Assembly (NCBI GenBank): GCA_031292355.1
Contig: JARLHI010000009.1
Coordinates: forward strand, 1 to 64,000
From: Candidatus Obscuribacterales bacterium
Lineage (GTDB): Bacteria; Cyanobacteriota; Vampirovibrionia; Obscuribacterales; Obscuribacteraceae
Reading direction: 5' to 3'
Length of the DNA stretch: 64,000 nucleotides
Part shown: positions 33,339-42,812 of the stretch, in pieces
Layout of the letters: each line of letters starts with the position of its first letter
Numbering within the stretch: position 1 is the stretch's first letter
Notes under the pieces: generated by a model
What the model saw: the letters and a program-made list of their open reading frames with translations, nothing else
Database searches by the model: none
What the model was told of the DNA's origin: nothing
Position numbers and translations under genes: made by a program

Positions 33339-36300
33339 ATGCTTACAGTCCCTAAAGAATCTTCTAGTTCAAACAGTTCGAGTTCCCCTGCTGCTTCTGT
33401 AAATGCTGGACAGTCCGAGCAGCATCAGGTTGATTTCACCAGCCGTTACTGGGAATCCACCCAGGAAACTCTGGTAGGTCTCTACGGTAAACGAGATGGC
33501 AATGGTCAGCCAATTGAGACCGTTGACGAAATCATTTATCGCGTCGCCATGTCAGTGGCTATTGCCGAATTGAAATATGCTCTGACGACGCAGGAACTGG
33601 TTGATTTGACACTAGAAAGTGCAATCAAACATCCAGTGGTGACGCAGTGGGCGCAAGTGTTTGCGGATAATATCGGCAATCAAAGATTCTGGGCCAATAC
33701 TCCAGCTAATATCAATGCAGATCCAGCGGTATCAGTCAAAGTCTTGCAGTACTGGGCGCACGGAAAACTGGCTGGAATGAAGGAAGACGAAATCTGGACA
33801 CGTTCGGAAGAATTGCGTCTGGCCTTCATTAATGACAGAACGTCCAAAATGTCTGAGCATGAAGTTGTGATGGGGGCACTATCCTCGACTTTGCGTGGGA
33901 CCGGATGTCTGGCTGCCTGCGGAGTTGCCTATGTAATAGATAGCCTCGAAGGCATTCAGGAAGCGGCAAGAATAGAAGCACTAGCGGCTAAGGCAGCAAT
34001 GGGCATGGGCTTGAACACTTCTTCATTGCGTCCATGGTCATCCATTATTTCCAACGGTGCAGCAGCTTCTGGTCCAGATCGTTTTTATGAAAAGACAATC
34101 GCCAAAGCTGTCGAAGCCGTTGCTCAGGGCGGGCGTCGTGGTGGTGCTTTAATTGAATTGAGAAATTCGGATCATCCAGATATTCTCTTTTTTATCGACA
34201 AGAAAAAACTGATTCCACCACCAAGCCTATCGAAGGTTTATCGCGACAACCTCAAAACCAATAAACAAAACGCTGGTGAAGGCGGAGGGGCCTTTAAAAA
34301 GCGCATGCTCGCCATGGCTGAACAAAAATACGGCGAATTGTACGCTCAATATATTGATCGCCAGAACTATTTGAAAAACACGAATATCACGGTTCTCGCC
34401 ATGCCAGGTTTCATGGAAGCAGTTGAAGGCAAACGCTTCATCCCTGCTGTTTTCGATGGCAAGAACTGGTCTGGTCCTGTTTATGATCCACGCAGACCAG
34501 TGATTGATGAAAAAACTGGCGGTGTTAAAGTCAATAAACTGACGAAAGAAGCAACTTACGAAGAATACAGCGTTGAAATTGCTAAATTCCCAGAAGCGCT
34601 CGATGCTGCTCGCAGACTGCCAAACGCTGTCGTCGAGATTACCGATAACATCATTCGTGTGCGCGGCTATTTCTATGCACCAGAAGTATTTGGTCGTGTA
34701 ATTGAAGGCATGAAAGATTCTGGCGAGCCAGGACTGGCTTTCTATGAAACGGTAAATGCCGGCAACGCGAACAATCATGCTTATGACCTCAATACCTGCA
34801 ATCCTTGCGGTGAGCAATTCCTGCCAGCTGGACCAGGAAAAGATGGTCGTACCTATATGGGTAATTGCAATCTTTCTTCCTTGCATGCAGCTCATGCTGA
34901 TTTCTGGAATCCAGATGGCAGCTACAACTTCCCGGCGATGAGAGCCGTTGCTCGCATTCAACAGCGCTTCATGGATAACGTCACTGATGTGAGCTGGTAT
35001 CCAATTCCTGCGCAAAATATGACTGCTCGTTTGGAGCGTCGCAATGGCGGAGGATTTGCTGGTATAGCTGAATTCCTCAGCCGTCTGGGCGTGCGTTTTG
35101 GCGATCAAGAAGCACTCGATGCGACACAAGATTTGTTCCGTCATTACACCAAAGCTTCGTTTGAAGCTTCGTCTGAACTGGCGAAAGAACGTGGCGTTTA
35201 TCCTCTTTGGGAAGGCAGTCGTTTTCACAAGAAAAATCAACGTGTTCGCAACAGCTGTATGACCAACAACGCGCCGACGGGAACGCTTGCGCAGGCTCTG
35301 CAAACCAGCTGGGGTGTTGATCCTCACAACGGCATCGTCTTCTCACGCAAAGTGCGCTCACGTTTTGTTGATTTCGTTGCTCCAGGCTTCAAAGAACTGA
35401 TGGAAAAAGCAGGCGCCTGGCCAACCAATGATGCTGACGAAGCCGCTTTGATGAAGGCTATTCGCGCTAACAACAAATCGGTGCAAGGACTGGCTCAGGT
35501 TCCTGAATCTGTGCAGAAAGCCTTCCCCATTCGCGTTGAAGTTTCACCTGATGCTTACATCAAACATCTGGCTGCCATTCACGATGGCACGAACGAATAT
35601 CCAGAAACATTCAATTCTGTTTCTAATACTTGTTCGATTCCTCTGGACTCGTCAGAACAAGCAGTATTCGAATCAGCTATGTTGGCCTGGAAGCTTGGTG
35701 TCAAAGACATCACCTTCTATCCAGATGGCAGTCGTTTGAGCCAGCCTGTAGAAAAAATCGCCAGCCAGGATTATTCTCGCGAAACCGATTTGCTCACGCA
35801 GCTTGGACATCAAGAACGACGCAACATCAATGCTGAAGAAACAAATGGTCAGACATATAAAGTGCGAGTGGGATCGCCTGAAGGTGTTTCCACATTGCAC
35901 GTCAGTTTGAATCATGAGACGGCGCGCCCTGGTGAATTGATTGAAGTGTATGCTCGTATGGGTAAACCAGGCGCTCTTGAGTCTGGTTTGTTTGAAGCAG
36001 TAGGCCGATTGGCCTCAGCCTTCCTGCAATACGCAGCTGAATTTGGCGAAGATGAACGCATTAAAGCTGAAGACACGATCGTCAAACAACTGGTCAATAT
36101 TCAATCTGGTTATCCAGCGTTCTTTAAATTCGGCGACTCAGATAAAGCAATCACTATTCAATCGCCCTGCGATGGCTTAGCGAAAGCAATTCAGCACTAT
36201 CGACGTAACTTCTCCAAGACGGCGAGCTCTGAATACAATATGCTGGTCAAGCTGGAAGCTTCTGTCAGTGGTGTAAATAGTCTGCACGCAGGCGGTATTA

Positions 36301-36476
36301 CCGTTTCTGCTAGCTCTGGTCAACACGCTGAAGCTGGTACTACCAGTAGTGCTGGTACGGGCAATGAATATCTGCACCGGGCGCTACCCAGTTGTGGTAA
36401 ATGCGGCGCCGAAGCCTTCATCAAAATCGATGGTTGTCTGGTTTGCCAGGGCTGTGGATTTTCGAAGTGCGGCTAA
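33339..36476 (+). CDS. nrdJ: Adenosylcobalamin-dependent (class II) ribonucleotide reductase
   Basis: Encodes 1045 residues. It reduces ribonucleotides to deoxyribonucleotides with a radical made from adenosylcobalamin, so it needs no oxygen and no small subunit. After a Ser-rich N-terminus (ESSSSNSSSSPAAS) come the catalytic-core segments: LRGTGCLAACGV, AQGGRRGGALIEL, the active-site LNTCNPCGEQFLP with GNCNLSS, and NNAPTGTLAQALQTSWGVDP. The C-terminus is Cys-rich, CGKCGAEAF then CLVCQGCGF, a zinc-ribbon-like tail probably carrying the redox thiols. GGAAAGGA precedes the ATG. No nrdAB genes are nearby. Its own terminator follows. Confidence 0.95.
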   Translation: MLTVPKESSSSNSSSSPAASVNAGQSEQHQVDFTSRYWESTQETLVGLYGKRDGNGQPIETVDEIIYRVAMSVAIAELKYALTTQELVDLTLESAIKHPVVTQWAQVFADNIGNQRFWANTPANINADPAVSVKVLQYWAHGKLAGMKEDEIWTRSEELRLAFINDRTSKMSEHEVVMGALSSTLRGTGCLAACGVAYVIDSLEGIQEAARIEALAAKAAMGMGLNTSSLRPWSSIISNGAAASGPDRFYEKTIAKAVEAVAQGGRRGGALIELRNSDHPDILFFIDKKKLIPPPSLSKVYRDNLKTNKQNAGEGGGAFKKRMLAMAEQKYGELYAQYIDRQNYLKNTNITVLAMPGFMEAVEGKRFIPAVFDGKNWSGPVYDPRRPVIDEKTGGVKVNKLTKEATYEEYSVEIAKFPEALDAARRLPNAVVEITDNIIRVRGYFYAPEVFGRVIEGMKDSGEPGLAFYETVNAGNANNHAYDLNTCNPCGEQFLPAGPGKDGRTYMGNCNLSSLHAAHADFWNPDGSYNFPAMRAVARIQQRFMDNVTDVSWYPIPAQNMTARLERRNGGGFAGIAEFLSRLGVRFGDQEALDATQDLFRHYTKASFEASSELAKERGVYPLWEGSRFHKKNQRVRNSCMTNNAPTGTLAQALQTSWGVDPHNGIVFSRKVRSRFVDFVAPGFKELMEKAGAWPTNDADEAALMKAIRANNKSVQGLAQVPESVQKAFPIRVEVSPDAYIKHLAAIHDGTNEYPETFNSVSNTCSIPLDSSEQAVFESAMLAWKLGVKDITFYPDGSRLSQPVEKIASQDYSRETDLLTQLGHQERRNINAEETNGQTYKVRVGSPEGVSTLHVSLNHETARPGELIEVYARMGKPGALESGLFEAVGRLASAFLQYAAEFGEDERIKAEDTIVKQLVNIQSGYPAFFKFGDSDKAITIQSPCDGLAKAIQHYRRNFSKTASSEYNMLVKLEASVSGVNSLHAGGITVSASSGQHAEAGTTSSAGTGNEYLHRALPSCGKCGAEAFIKIDGCLVCQGCGFSKCG

Positions 36477-36535
36477 ATCAAAACTGAGCCCAAGCTGACA
36501 ACAAAATAAAATCAGGGTTTCCACAGTGAAATAAG

Positions 36536-36563
36536 AGAAGCGGGTCACAAGCCCGCTTCTTTT
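36536..36563 (+). terminator. Terminator of nrdJ
   Basis: A perfect 9-bp stem (AGAAGCGGG 36536-36544, CCCGCTTCT 36552-36560) with a seven-base loop and TTT after it, 60 bp past the nrdJ stop. Confidence 0.85.
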
Positions 36564-36953
36564 AGTTAGAGAACCTCTGGCTTTGCTGTGCGTCAGCTAG
36601 TCGCGCGAAGGTAGACGGCATAAATGTTCGCTAATTTGGACGCATTTGTCTGCCTGTCTCTTACTTATGGCAATCACCTTTTAGTAGGGTGGGGCATTCA
36701 CAATTTATTTTCTGCCCCACCCCCCTGACGGTTTCAAAAGCAAAACTTATTCCATCACCATCACTTCTTTGAACACAGGCGCTGATTTTGCTGTTTGTGT
36801 GCTTTTGTTTTTGAAGAAGCATTAGTCGAGTCTAATCAGAAGCCAGTCTGTCTACCCCAGTGAACTCCGTGAGCTCAGGAAGCGTGCTTAATTGGCGCGA
36901 TTGGGTTCTCTTTTTGTCATCAACCACGTTCGCCCAACTGAAAGGAACTTGTC
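36564..36953. other. 390-bp gap with a 9-bp inverted repeat
   Basis: No gene. GGGTGGGGC at 36687-36695 and GCCCCACCC at 36714-36722 form an inverted repeat around an 18-base A/T-rich spacer. No T tract follows, so it is more likely an operator or leader structure. The promoter of the membrane protein gene should lie downstream of it. AAAGGAA precedes the next ATG. Confidence 0.5.
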
Positions 36954-39029
36954 ATGCCGTCCTTGAAATTCCCTGATTTCAATCAAATCGACTGGCGCGA
37001 TTGGAAGACTTATTTAGCCCTGCCAGTGGTGTTGCTTGTTTTTGCGTTGTGGAAGCCACTCGAAAGCCTTCGCCGCACGGTCTGGAATCGCTCTGGAATA
37101 TTCGGTGGTCTTTTTCATGAAGTGCTGGCTCTAGGCACTGCCGCTGGTATCGCTGCAACGGCTCATCAGACTTCGGGATTACCGTTGTCTGGCTGGTTAG
37201 GACAAATTGGTGAGGGGATAGGCGCGGGATTTATCACCTGGGCCTATGCGTTCCCAATTGTCTGGCTGGTCATTCTTCGACCTGCATATCTGGGCCTTCG
37301 GTATTGCGTCAACCACTTCGACTTTGTGGATGACTACATCACCGGCCCGTTGATGAAGCTATCGCCCCGACTGTTCCTCTTCATGCCCGGCGCTCGTCGG
37401 GGTTGGGAGCAGGTGAAAGAAGACAATTGGTTCGTCGATGTTGTTGCCTTCATCGCCTATGCCACTGGTCTTCTGTCGTCTTTGTATATTGGCTGGCAGG
37501 CGCAGAAATTCGTCTTCGATCTCTTGCCGGCGAATTTTTGGATCGCTCAGTTTACCTTGGGCGTCTCTTGGGCGGTAGCGCTTGTAGTTTCTGGTCTGCT
37601 TGCTCGCATTGTCTATGGTGCGTTGTCGGCAGGTAAAAACTATGCTTTGGGAACCCTCATTGGCGTTGCTCTCACATATGCCTGTAGTGGTTTGATCCAC
37701 AAACTGGCGCTTTTGTGTGGGGCGCCTGTGTGGTCTTTTCTGGCGGTGTTTTACGCACTGTCTGTAACGTACGTGCTGCCGAGCCTCTATATTATTTTCG
37801 CCAGCGGTTTCTGGAAGAAACTGTATAAACGGATAGAGCCTCTCTACACCAGCTACTTTGAGGGCAAAGACACGGCGTTTCGTCATGTCACTCTACAAAG
37901 CCTGGCACTCACGCTAACTCTGGCCATTGCCGTTGGTGCGCTCTGGGCGTGTGCCACGGTCGCTCTCAACGGATTTGCGTGCATGATCGCGATGGCTCTG
38001 TTTCTGGGCGGTGGCTACGCAATTCTGCCAAAAGCAATCGACCAGGACTATGGCAATGCACTATGTGGCATCGTCGGTGCGATCGCGTTTGGCTGTGTTG
38101 GTGGTTTCACTTACTGTCACTACGGTTTCGTATTTGGTATCTATGGCGGTATCGCGACTGGAGTCGTTTCCTCTATTGTCGCCATCGCTGTGATTCCACT
38201 TGCGTACAAGGCGTGCGAATGGTTGGCCAACTTGCCTGTCATTTGTGTCGCCACAGACTGGCTGGGCGATTTGCTGCCGGCGATGCATAGGCAATATCTG
38301 CATGACGTCGTCGAGCCATTCGTTGATACGTGCAAGAGCATCTATGAGGACGGTTACGGGCGTGCGTCGTCGCTTGATGCAAAACAGCTGTCTGCTTTTG
38401 CTGCGTTCAAGAAGTTGTCGCTACACGCAACGAATGCTGGTTTGACGGCGATACTTGCATTTTGGACTTTTGTGGGTCTGAATCAAGTCGCTTTCTTACA
38501 TGCCTACGATCCTGGTCTCGCCGGTGCCATCACAGCTCTTGTCGCCCTGTTTTCGCTGGGGCTTCTAAGTCGTGTGGTGCTCAGAGTCGGTCTGGAATTG
38601 CCTGGCGTTGTAGTATCACTTTTGGTTGGACTGGTTACTGCTATGGTCTTCATGCCGGCGACGGCATTTGGCTCCTGGGTAGCCGTTCCTGCGGGAGTGA
38701 TTGCGGCAGCATTTAACTTCGGCATAGTGTTCCCCATTTGTCTGATTGTGCTTCGCACTATCGTGACCTGGGCTGCGCCGACGTTGAATATTCCGCTTGA
38801 TTGGGTCGCGAACACGGCGTGGTGGACAGTGCGCGGTTTCTGGAAAGGATTCTGCAAATTGTTCGATTTCGTCTACGATTTGTTCGAACCCATCTGGCGT
38901 TGGTTTGGTACCTGCTTTGCCTGGATAGGCCGGCAGCTGTTGTGGATCACGGCTCCAATCTGGCGCATGTGTTCTGCAATTTATCAGAGCTGCAGCAAGG
39001 TCTGGAAAGGGATATTCGGCGGTCGGTAA
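36954..39029 (+). CDS. Large polytopic membrane protein, unknown family
   Basis: Encodes 691 residues with AAAGGAA before the ATG. About a dozen or more hydrophobic segments are visible across most of its length (for example TYLALPVVLLVFALW, LTLTLAIAVGALWACATVAL, GVVSSIVAIAVIPLAY, VVVSLLVGLVTAMVFM). A soluble loop lies around residues 445-490 (EDGYGRASSLDAKQLSAF). The C-terminal 80 residues are unusually Trp-rich (WWTVRGFWKGFCKLF, WRWFGTCFAWIG, WITAPIWRMC). No catalytic motif or transporter signature is recognised. It stands alone between strong terminators. Confidence 0.85.
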   Translation: MPSLKFPDFNQIDWRDWKTYLALPVVLLVFALWKPLESLRRTVWNRSGIFGGLFHEVLALGTAAGIAATAHQTSGLPLSGWLGQIGEGIGAGFITWAYAFPIVWLVILRPAYLGLRYCVNHFDFVDDYITGPLMKLSPRLFLFMPGARRGWEQVKEDNWFVDVVAFIAYATGLLSSLYIGWQAQKFVFDLLPANFWIAQFTLGVSWAVALVVSGLLARIVYGALSAGKNYALGTLIGVALTYACSGLIHKLALLCGAPVWSFLAVFYALSVTYVLPSLYIIFASGFWKKLYKRIEPLYTSYFEGKDTAFRHVTLQSLALTLTLAIAVGALWACATVALNGFACMIAMALFLGGGYAILPKAIDQDYGNALCGIVGAIAFGCVGGFTYCHYGFVFGIYGGIATGVVSSIVAIAVIPLAYKACEWLANLPVICVATDWLGDLLPAMHRQYLHDVVEPFVDTCKSIYEDGYGRASSLDAKQLSAFAAFKKLSLHATNAGLTAILAFWTFVGLNQVAFLHAYDPGLAGAITALVALFSLGLLSRVVLRVGLELPGVVVSLLVGLVTAMVFMPATAFGSWVAVPAGVIAAAFNFGIVFPICLIVLRTIVTWAAPTLNIPLDWVANTAWWTVRGFWKGFCKLFDFVYDLFEPIWRWFGTCFAWIGRQLLWITAPIWRMCSAIYQSCSKVWKGIFGGR

Positions 39030-39055
39030 AGAACGGGTCGACGAGGTCTCAACCT

Positions 39056-39091
39056 GAGAGAGCGACAAACTTAGTTGTTTGTCGCTCTCTC
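39056..39091 (+). terminator. 15-bp hairpin after the membrane protein gene
   Basis: GAGAGAGCGACAAAC (39056-39070) and GTTTGTCGCTCTCTC (39077-39091) are perfect complements around TTAGTT. It is followed by ATTTCTTTC, a modest T tract, 26 bp after the stop. Confidence 0.85.
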
Positions 39092-39311
39092 ATTTCTTTC
39101 TATGAAAAACTTTGCCTAAAATAATGCAATGCTGACAAGACTCGCGAGCCTGTCAGAAGAGACTGACGAGTCGCAATTGCTTTTCTAATTGGAAATACCG
39201 AGGATTTAAACTGCATTTTTCTGGCTTTTATTGGTAAGAGAGGATAAGCCGTGTATCATGATTAACGGTGTCCCTGAGATTTCAGCTCCGCAAAATTTCT
39301 GCAAGCATTAA

Positions 39312-40304
39312 ATGGACTATTACCACGTTCTTGGATTGAAAAACGACGCAAGCCCTGAGCAAATTCAGTTTGCTTATATCGAACTGTCTGAAAAGTTTGG
39401 TCCTCATGCCCAATCTGATTTGAGTTCTGAAGCCAGAGCCAAAGCTTACAAAGACTTGATTGATGCTTATGAAACTCTTGCCGACGAAAACAAGCGCATG
39501 GCATATGACAAGAAACTGAAAGAAAATAAGTCGGCTGCCAATGATATTCGCGCGATCTGGGCGAAGGCTACTCAGTCCGTGACGAATTCGGATAAGACTA
39601 CAATGCCTCAGCCTGGCGTGCAGTCGCAGGGGCAAACTGGTGCGAATACTTCTCTTGCTACTGAAACATCTCAACCCAAAATTCAGGCTCTCGTGCTTGA
39701 AATGCAAATCGATGTTTCATTGAAGGAAGCAGTCAAGGGCGCGAAGCGCTCAATTACCATCAACGATCCAACACCATGCCGAGAATGCGTCGGCATGAAG
39801 CCTGTCAATCGTATGCAATGTCCTACTTGTCGTGGCGTTGGTTCTTTCAATGTAGAACGCAAAGAAGAAATTGTGGTGCCTGGTGGACTCTATGAAAACA
39901 TGGAGATTCGCCGACCGGGACAGGGACGTTTTGATATACGGGCCAATAAAAAAGGCGATCTGTTATTGCGCATCAAGTTGATGCATCATCCGTTGCTGTC
40001 TGTTGTCGACAAAGATTTGACCTGCACTGTGCCAGTGACTTTGTATGAAGCCATATTGGGCGCCGAAATTGAAGTGCCCAGCGCCACAGGCAAAATCGTC
40101 ATGAAGATTCAGCCTTTAACCCATCCCAATCGAGTCTATAGATTGAAAGGCATGGGCCTTGCCGGTAGCGATCAGCTCGTTACCATTGATGTGATGATTC
40201 CCAAGCAACTCACTGCCGAAGAAGTAAATATGTATCGCAAGCTCAAAGAATTGTCCAAGGAGCCCAATCCGCGGGTTGCCTACCTTAGCAAGTTGCAGAG
40301 CTAG
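39312..40304 (+). CDS. DnaJ-like protein without the HPD motif
   Basis: Encodes 330 residues. Residues 1-67 form a J-domain (MDYYHVLGLKNDASPEQIQ and ETLADENKRMAYDKKL), but the His-Pro-Asp loop needed to stimulate DnaK is replaced: the sequence reads KFGPHAQSD around residues 28-36. A linker follows, then DnaJ-type substrate-binding domains with a reduced zinc site of only four cysteines (CREC at 156-159, CPTC at 170-173) in place of eight. GGLYENMEIRRPGQG and GDLLLRIKLMHHPLL match the C-terminal domains of DnaJ. It probably binds unfolded protein without activating DnaK. Confidence 0.85.
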   Translation: MDYYHVLGLKNDASPEQIQFAYIELSEKFGPHAQSDLSSEARAKAYKDLIDAYETLADENKRMAYDKKLKENKSAANDIRAIWAKATQSVTNSDKTTMPQPGVQSQGQTGANTSLATETSQPKIQALVLEMQIDVSLKEAVKGAKRSITINDPTPCRECVGMKPVNRMQCPTCRGVGSFNVERKEEIVVPGGLYENMEIRRPGQGRFDIRANKKGDLLLRIKLMHHPLLSVVDKDLTCTVPVTLYEAILGAEIEVPSATGKIVMKIQPLTHPNRVYRLKGMGLAGSDQLVTIDVMIPKQLTAEEVNMYRKLKELSKEPNPRVAYLSKLQS

Positions 40305-40895
40305 GCTAGTCAAGAATTTCATTGCGGGTTCGTAACAGAGGTGTTCTTGCGAGCTTCGCAATACATCACATATGGTTGCTGGAAATCCCCGTAAGGTCCA
40401 GCCTATGGGCTTGGCAAGAGGTTTAAGGTGAGGTTAACGCAGCTGTCTGGCTGAAAACGCACTGCTGGTGGGTTTTTCGCTAGCTGAAAGTATACTCATA
40501 AGGTTTCCCTAACATTGCTTATGAACCCGGAACTTGCCTATTGTTCGGGTATCTTCCGGCTCCCACCCCTTCTTAACTTTACAACTCAATACATAAGCGC
40601 TCCTGAATCTTTCCAGTCACTTATGAACACCTCCCAAGGTTTTGAAGCTGTACCCCTTTGAATTAGCCGCGAAGAATCCACTTTTTAGTATTAGTTCAAT
40701 TCCAGATCAAGTGTCTGTACGAAACCAAGAGTGAGCCTGAGCGTGTTTCAGATTCACTTCGCAACGGCTCTTTAAAACGAGCGCAATCCACCTGCTCTTC
40801 TTTTAAAGAGCGTCTCTCGAAACCTCGGTGGCAGGGGTTTTCCATCTTTCACATCGAATCTCCCCACCTAAACCCGGGGCGAGAAGGAGTCAATC
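40305..40895. other. 591-bp gap before the three-gene operon, with long inverted repeat
   Basis: No protein gene. GCTCTTTAAAA (40767-40777) and TTTTAAAGAGC (40801-40811) form a perfect 11-bp inverted repeat with a 23-bp spacer, 85 bp before the operon start; it could be an operator or a leader hairpin. The 9-mer CTTATGAAC occurs twice (about 40518 and 40620). The gap ends with AAGGAG before ATG 40896. It is long enough to hide a small RNA, but none is recognisable. Confidence 0.5.
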
Positions 40896-41969
40896 ATGAA
40901 CCGTCACTCCCTTCGCGCTGCAGCATCTCAGGTCGCCAATCAGTCTGGCGTTCCCTCCAAAGATGTTCGCACCGCTATCAAATCCGCCGTCACCGCGCGC
41001 CAGACCAAGTTGATCTTGCCTGACCGCAGTCTCATTGCTCCCGACCGCGCTGCGCTCTATAGCCAGATGCGCATTGGTGGCACCGATCCGACGATGTTCT
41101 CCAGTCTCACCTTCAACGGCATTTTGCCGGTCGAGTTGCCCAATGGCATGAAGGTCGCGATCCTGCCTGACATTCACTCACCGGCGCACGACGTGCGTGT
41201 GATGTGGGCGGTCAAGGCATGGTTGTTCGACTACAAGCCGGACATCTTGATTTTCATCGGTGACCTGGCCGATGTCTTCGCGTTGTCTGCCTGGCCGACC
41301 TCCCCGCGTATCCCGACCGACCTTAACATGGAGATTCGCGTAACTCGCGAGCTCCTTGACGAGCTGATTCGGATCAGTGGCTGTCGGCATACGTTCATCA
41401 TCATGGGCAACCATGAAGACCGGACGCGTCGCTGGCTGCAGAACTTCGGTGGCAAGGTCGCCAATCTCTCCAACCCGCAGTCGATGGAGCCCGTGTTGAG
41501 CTTCCACGAGATGTTGGGATACGGTCCTTCCGACCATATCACTTTCATCTACGACCGCAAGCAGGCTGGTGGCATGGGTGGTGGCATGTTCATCAACCGC
41601 GTCCTCAAGCTGATTCACGGCACGAAAGTGCGTCCGAATCCCGGTGCCAGCCCTCGCGCTGTCACGGATGATTTCATGGAAAGCGTGCTGCATGGTCACA
41701 CCCATCGTCTCGCTGAAAACTTCCGTGAAACCCTCCGCGGTGTTCTGACCTCGCGCGAAATCGGCGTGCTGGCCAATGCCAACCATCCCTATCTGTCCTA
41801 CATGGACTTGCTCAGCAACTTCCACCACGGCTTCCTGGCCGCGGAGGTGGTGAACGGGCAGCTGATGGGGAACATCGTTCCAATCGTGCAAATCACCACC
41901 GCGGACAACCGGCAGAAGTCGGCTTTCCACTTCGGTGGCAAGCTGTACATGGCGGCCGAGCGCGGCTAA
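40896..41969 (+). CDS. Calcineurin-like metallophosphoesterase
   Basis: Encodes 357 residues; AAGGAG precedes the ATG. All five metallophosphoesterase motifs are present: DIHSP (Asp92, His94), GDLADV (Asp123), GNHEDR (Asn172, His173), LIHG (His241) and HGHTHR (His266, His268). A helical N-terminal extension of about 85 residues precedes the catalytic domain. The enzyme should use two metal ions to cleave phosphomono- or diesters; the substrate is unknown. Single-domain enzymes of this shape are common in phages and mobile elements. It is the first gene of a three-gene operon whose third product looks like a degenerate relative. Confidence 0.88.
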   Translation: MNRHSLRAAASQVANQSGVPSKDVRTAIKSAVTARQTKLILPDRSLIAPDRAALYSQMRIGGTDPTMFSSLTFNGILPVELPNGMKVAILPDIHSPAHDVRVMWAVKAWLFDYKPDILIFIGDLADVFALSAWPTSPRIPTDLNMEIRVTRELLDELIRISGCRHTFIIMGNHEDRTRRWLQNFGGKVANLSNPQSMEPVLSFHEMLGYGPSDHITFIYDRKQAGGMGGGMFINRVLKLIHGTKVRPNPGASPRAVTDDFMESVLHGHTHRLAENFRETLRGVLTSREIGVLANANHPYLSYMDLLSNFHHGFLAAEVVNGQLMGNIVPIVQITTADNRQKSAFHFGGKLYMAAERG

Positions 41970-42023
41970 ACACGGGGTCGCTTCTCATGGGAGCGACCTC
42001 CTCATCCTGCAAAGGAGAAATCC

Positions 42024-42800
42024 ATGATTTCGACTAAGAAAAGCGCGCCGCGGTCCGCGAAGAAGGCAACTGCAGCGTCCAAAACGCTGTGGCTGCCGGA
42101 CAGCATCAAGAACGTCTCGAGCGATGAGAAGTGGTCCAATGAGGTCCTCTGGGATTTGCACGAAACCATCGTCAACTGGGGGGCACCAATCGCCAACCTG
42201 GCGAAGCAGCTGTATCCTCACTCCAACTTCGACCCGACCAAGATGAGTTTCTACAACGCCGGGTTCGACCCGAGTTGTAACCTCAATCCCTACGAATGGG
42301 AAATGGTGTTGATCCAGGCTCTGACGCATGGTCTTTACGGGCAGCTTGAGCTGGCCGATAAAGACACTCATCGCCAGATGTGGAACATCGCCAAGTCGGG
42401 TACTCGGAATCGCATCGCCACTCACGTGCCGGGCGCCTCCGATATCTCGCACACCGACAAAATCCCGTATCACTCGAACGTCGCCCAGCGTCTCACGCTG
42501 GAGTTGATCAAACGGCTTAACCTGCCGGTTGACGTCGAACGGGACGTGGAGTTCATCTATCCTCATCGGAAGAAGGACTTCATGGCGGATCGTTATATTC
42601 CGCTGATCATCGAGGACAACATCGAGACTGCCGCTGGCGTAGCCACCTACGCGCATGCGTGCATTCTCGTTCCCAAGTCCTACAACGCCGGCTTCAAGTG
42701 CCCGAACGTGCTTCGGCTCGACAACCGGTCGGAACTGGACACCCGCGTCATTGCGTTCTTCAAAGAACTGAAGCGGCTCAACCTGCTCCGTCCCTACTAA
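42024..42800 (+). CDS. HAD-like (nucleotidase-like) protein with altered motif I
   Basis: Encodes 258 residues; AAAGGAG precedes the ATG, 54 bp after the metallophosphoesterase gene. After a basic Lys/Ala/Ser-rich N-terminus (KKSAPRSAKKATAASK), VLWDLHETIVNWG at 41-53 looks like HAD motif I, DxDxT, but with His46 in place of the second Asp. Farther on come KKDF (Lys183/184), IIEDN (Asp198) and an ILVPKSYNAGF segment, resembling motifs III-IV and the end of 5'(3')-nucleotidases. It could be a phosphatase or a non-enzymatic HAD relative. The assignment is by motif order only. The basic tail could contact nucleic acid. Confidence 0.6.
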   Translation: MISTKKSAPRSAKKATAASKTLWLPDSIKNVSSDEKWSNEVLWDLHETIVNWGAPIANLAKQLYPHSNFDPTKMSFYNAGFDPSCNLNPYEWEMVLIQALTHGLYGQLELADKDTHRQMWNIAKSGTRNRIATHVPGASDISHTDKIPYHSNVAQRLTLELIKRLNLPVDVERDVEFIYPHRKKDFMADRYIPLIIEDNIETAAGVATYAHACILVPKSYNAGFKCPNVLRLDNRSELDTRVIAFFKELKRLNLLRPY

Positions 42801-42812
42801 GGAGGCCACATC

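Noticed and set aside
34227..35327. 366-residue minus-strand open frame
   Set aside because: Antisense to nrdJ; the plus frame has the full catalytic motif set.
41178..41930. 250-residue minus-strand open frame
   Set aside because: Antisense to the metallophosphoesterase with all five motifs in the plus frame.
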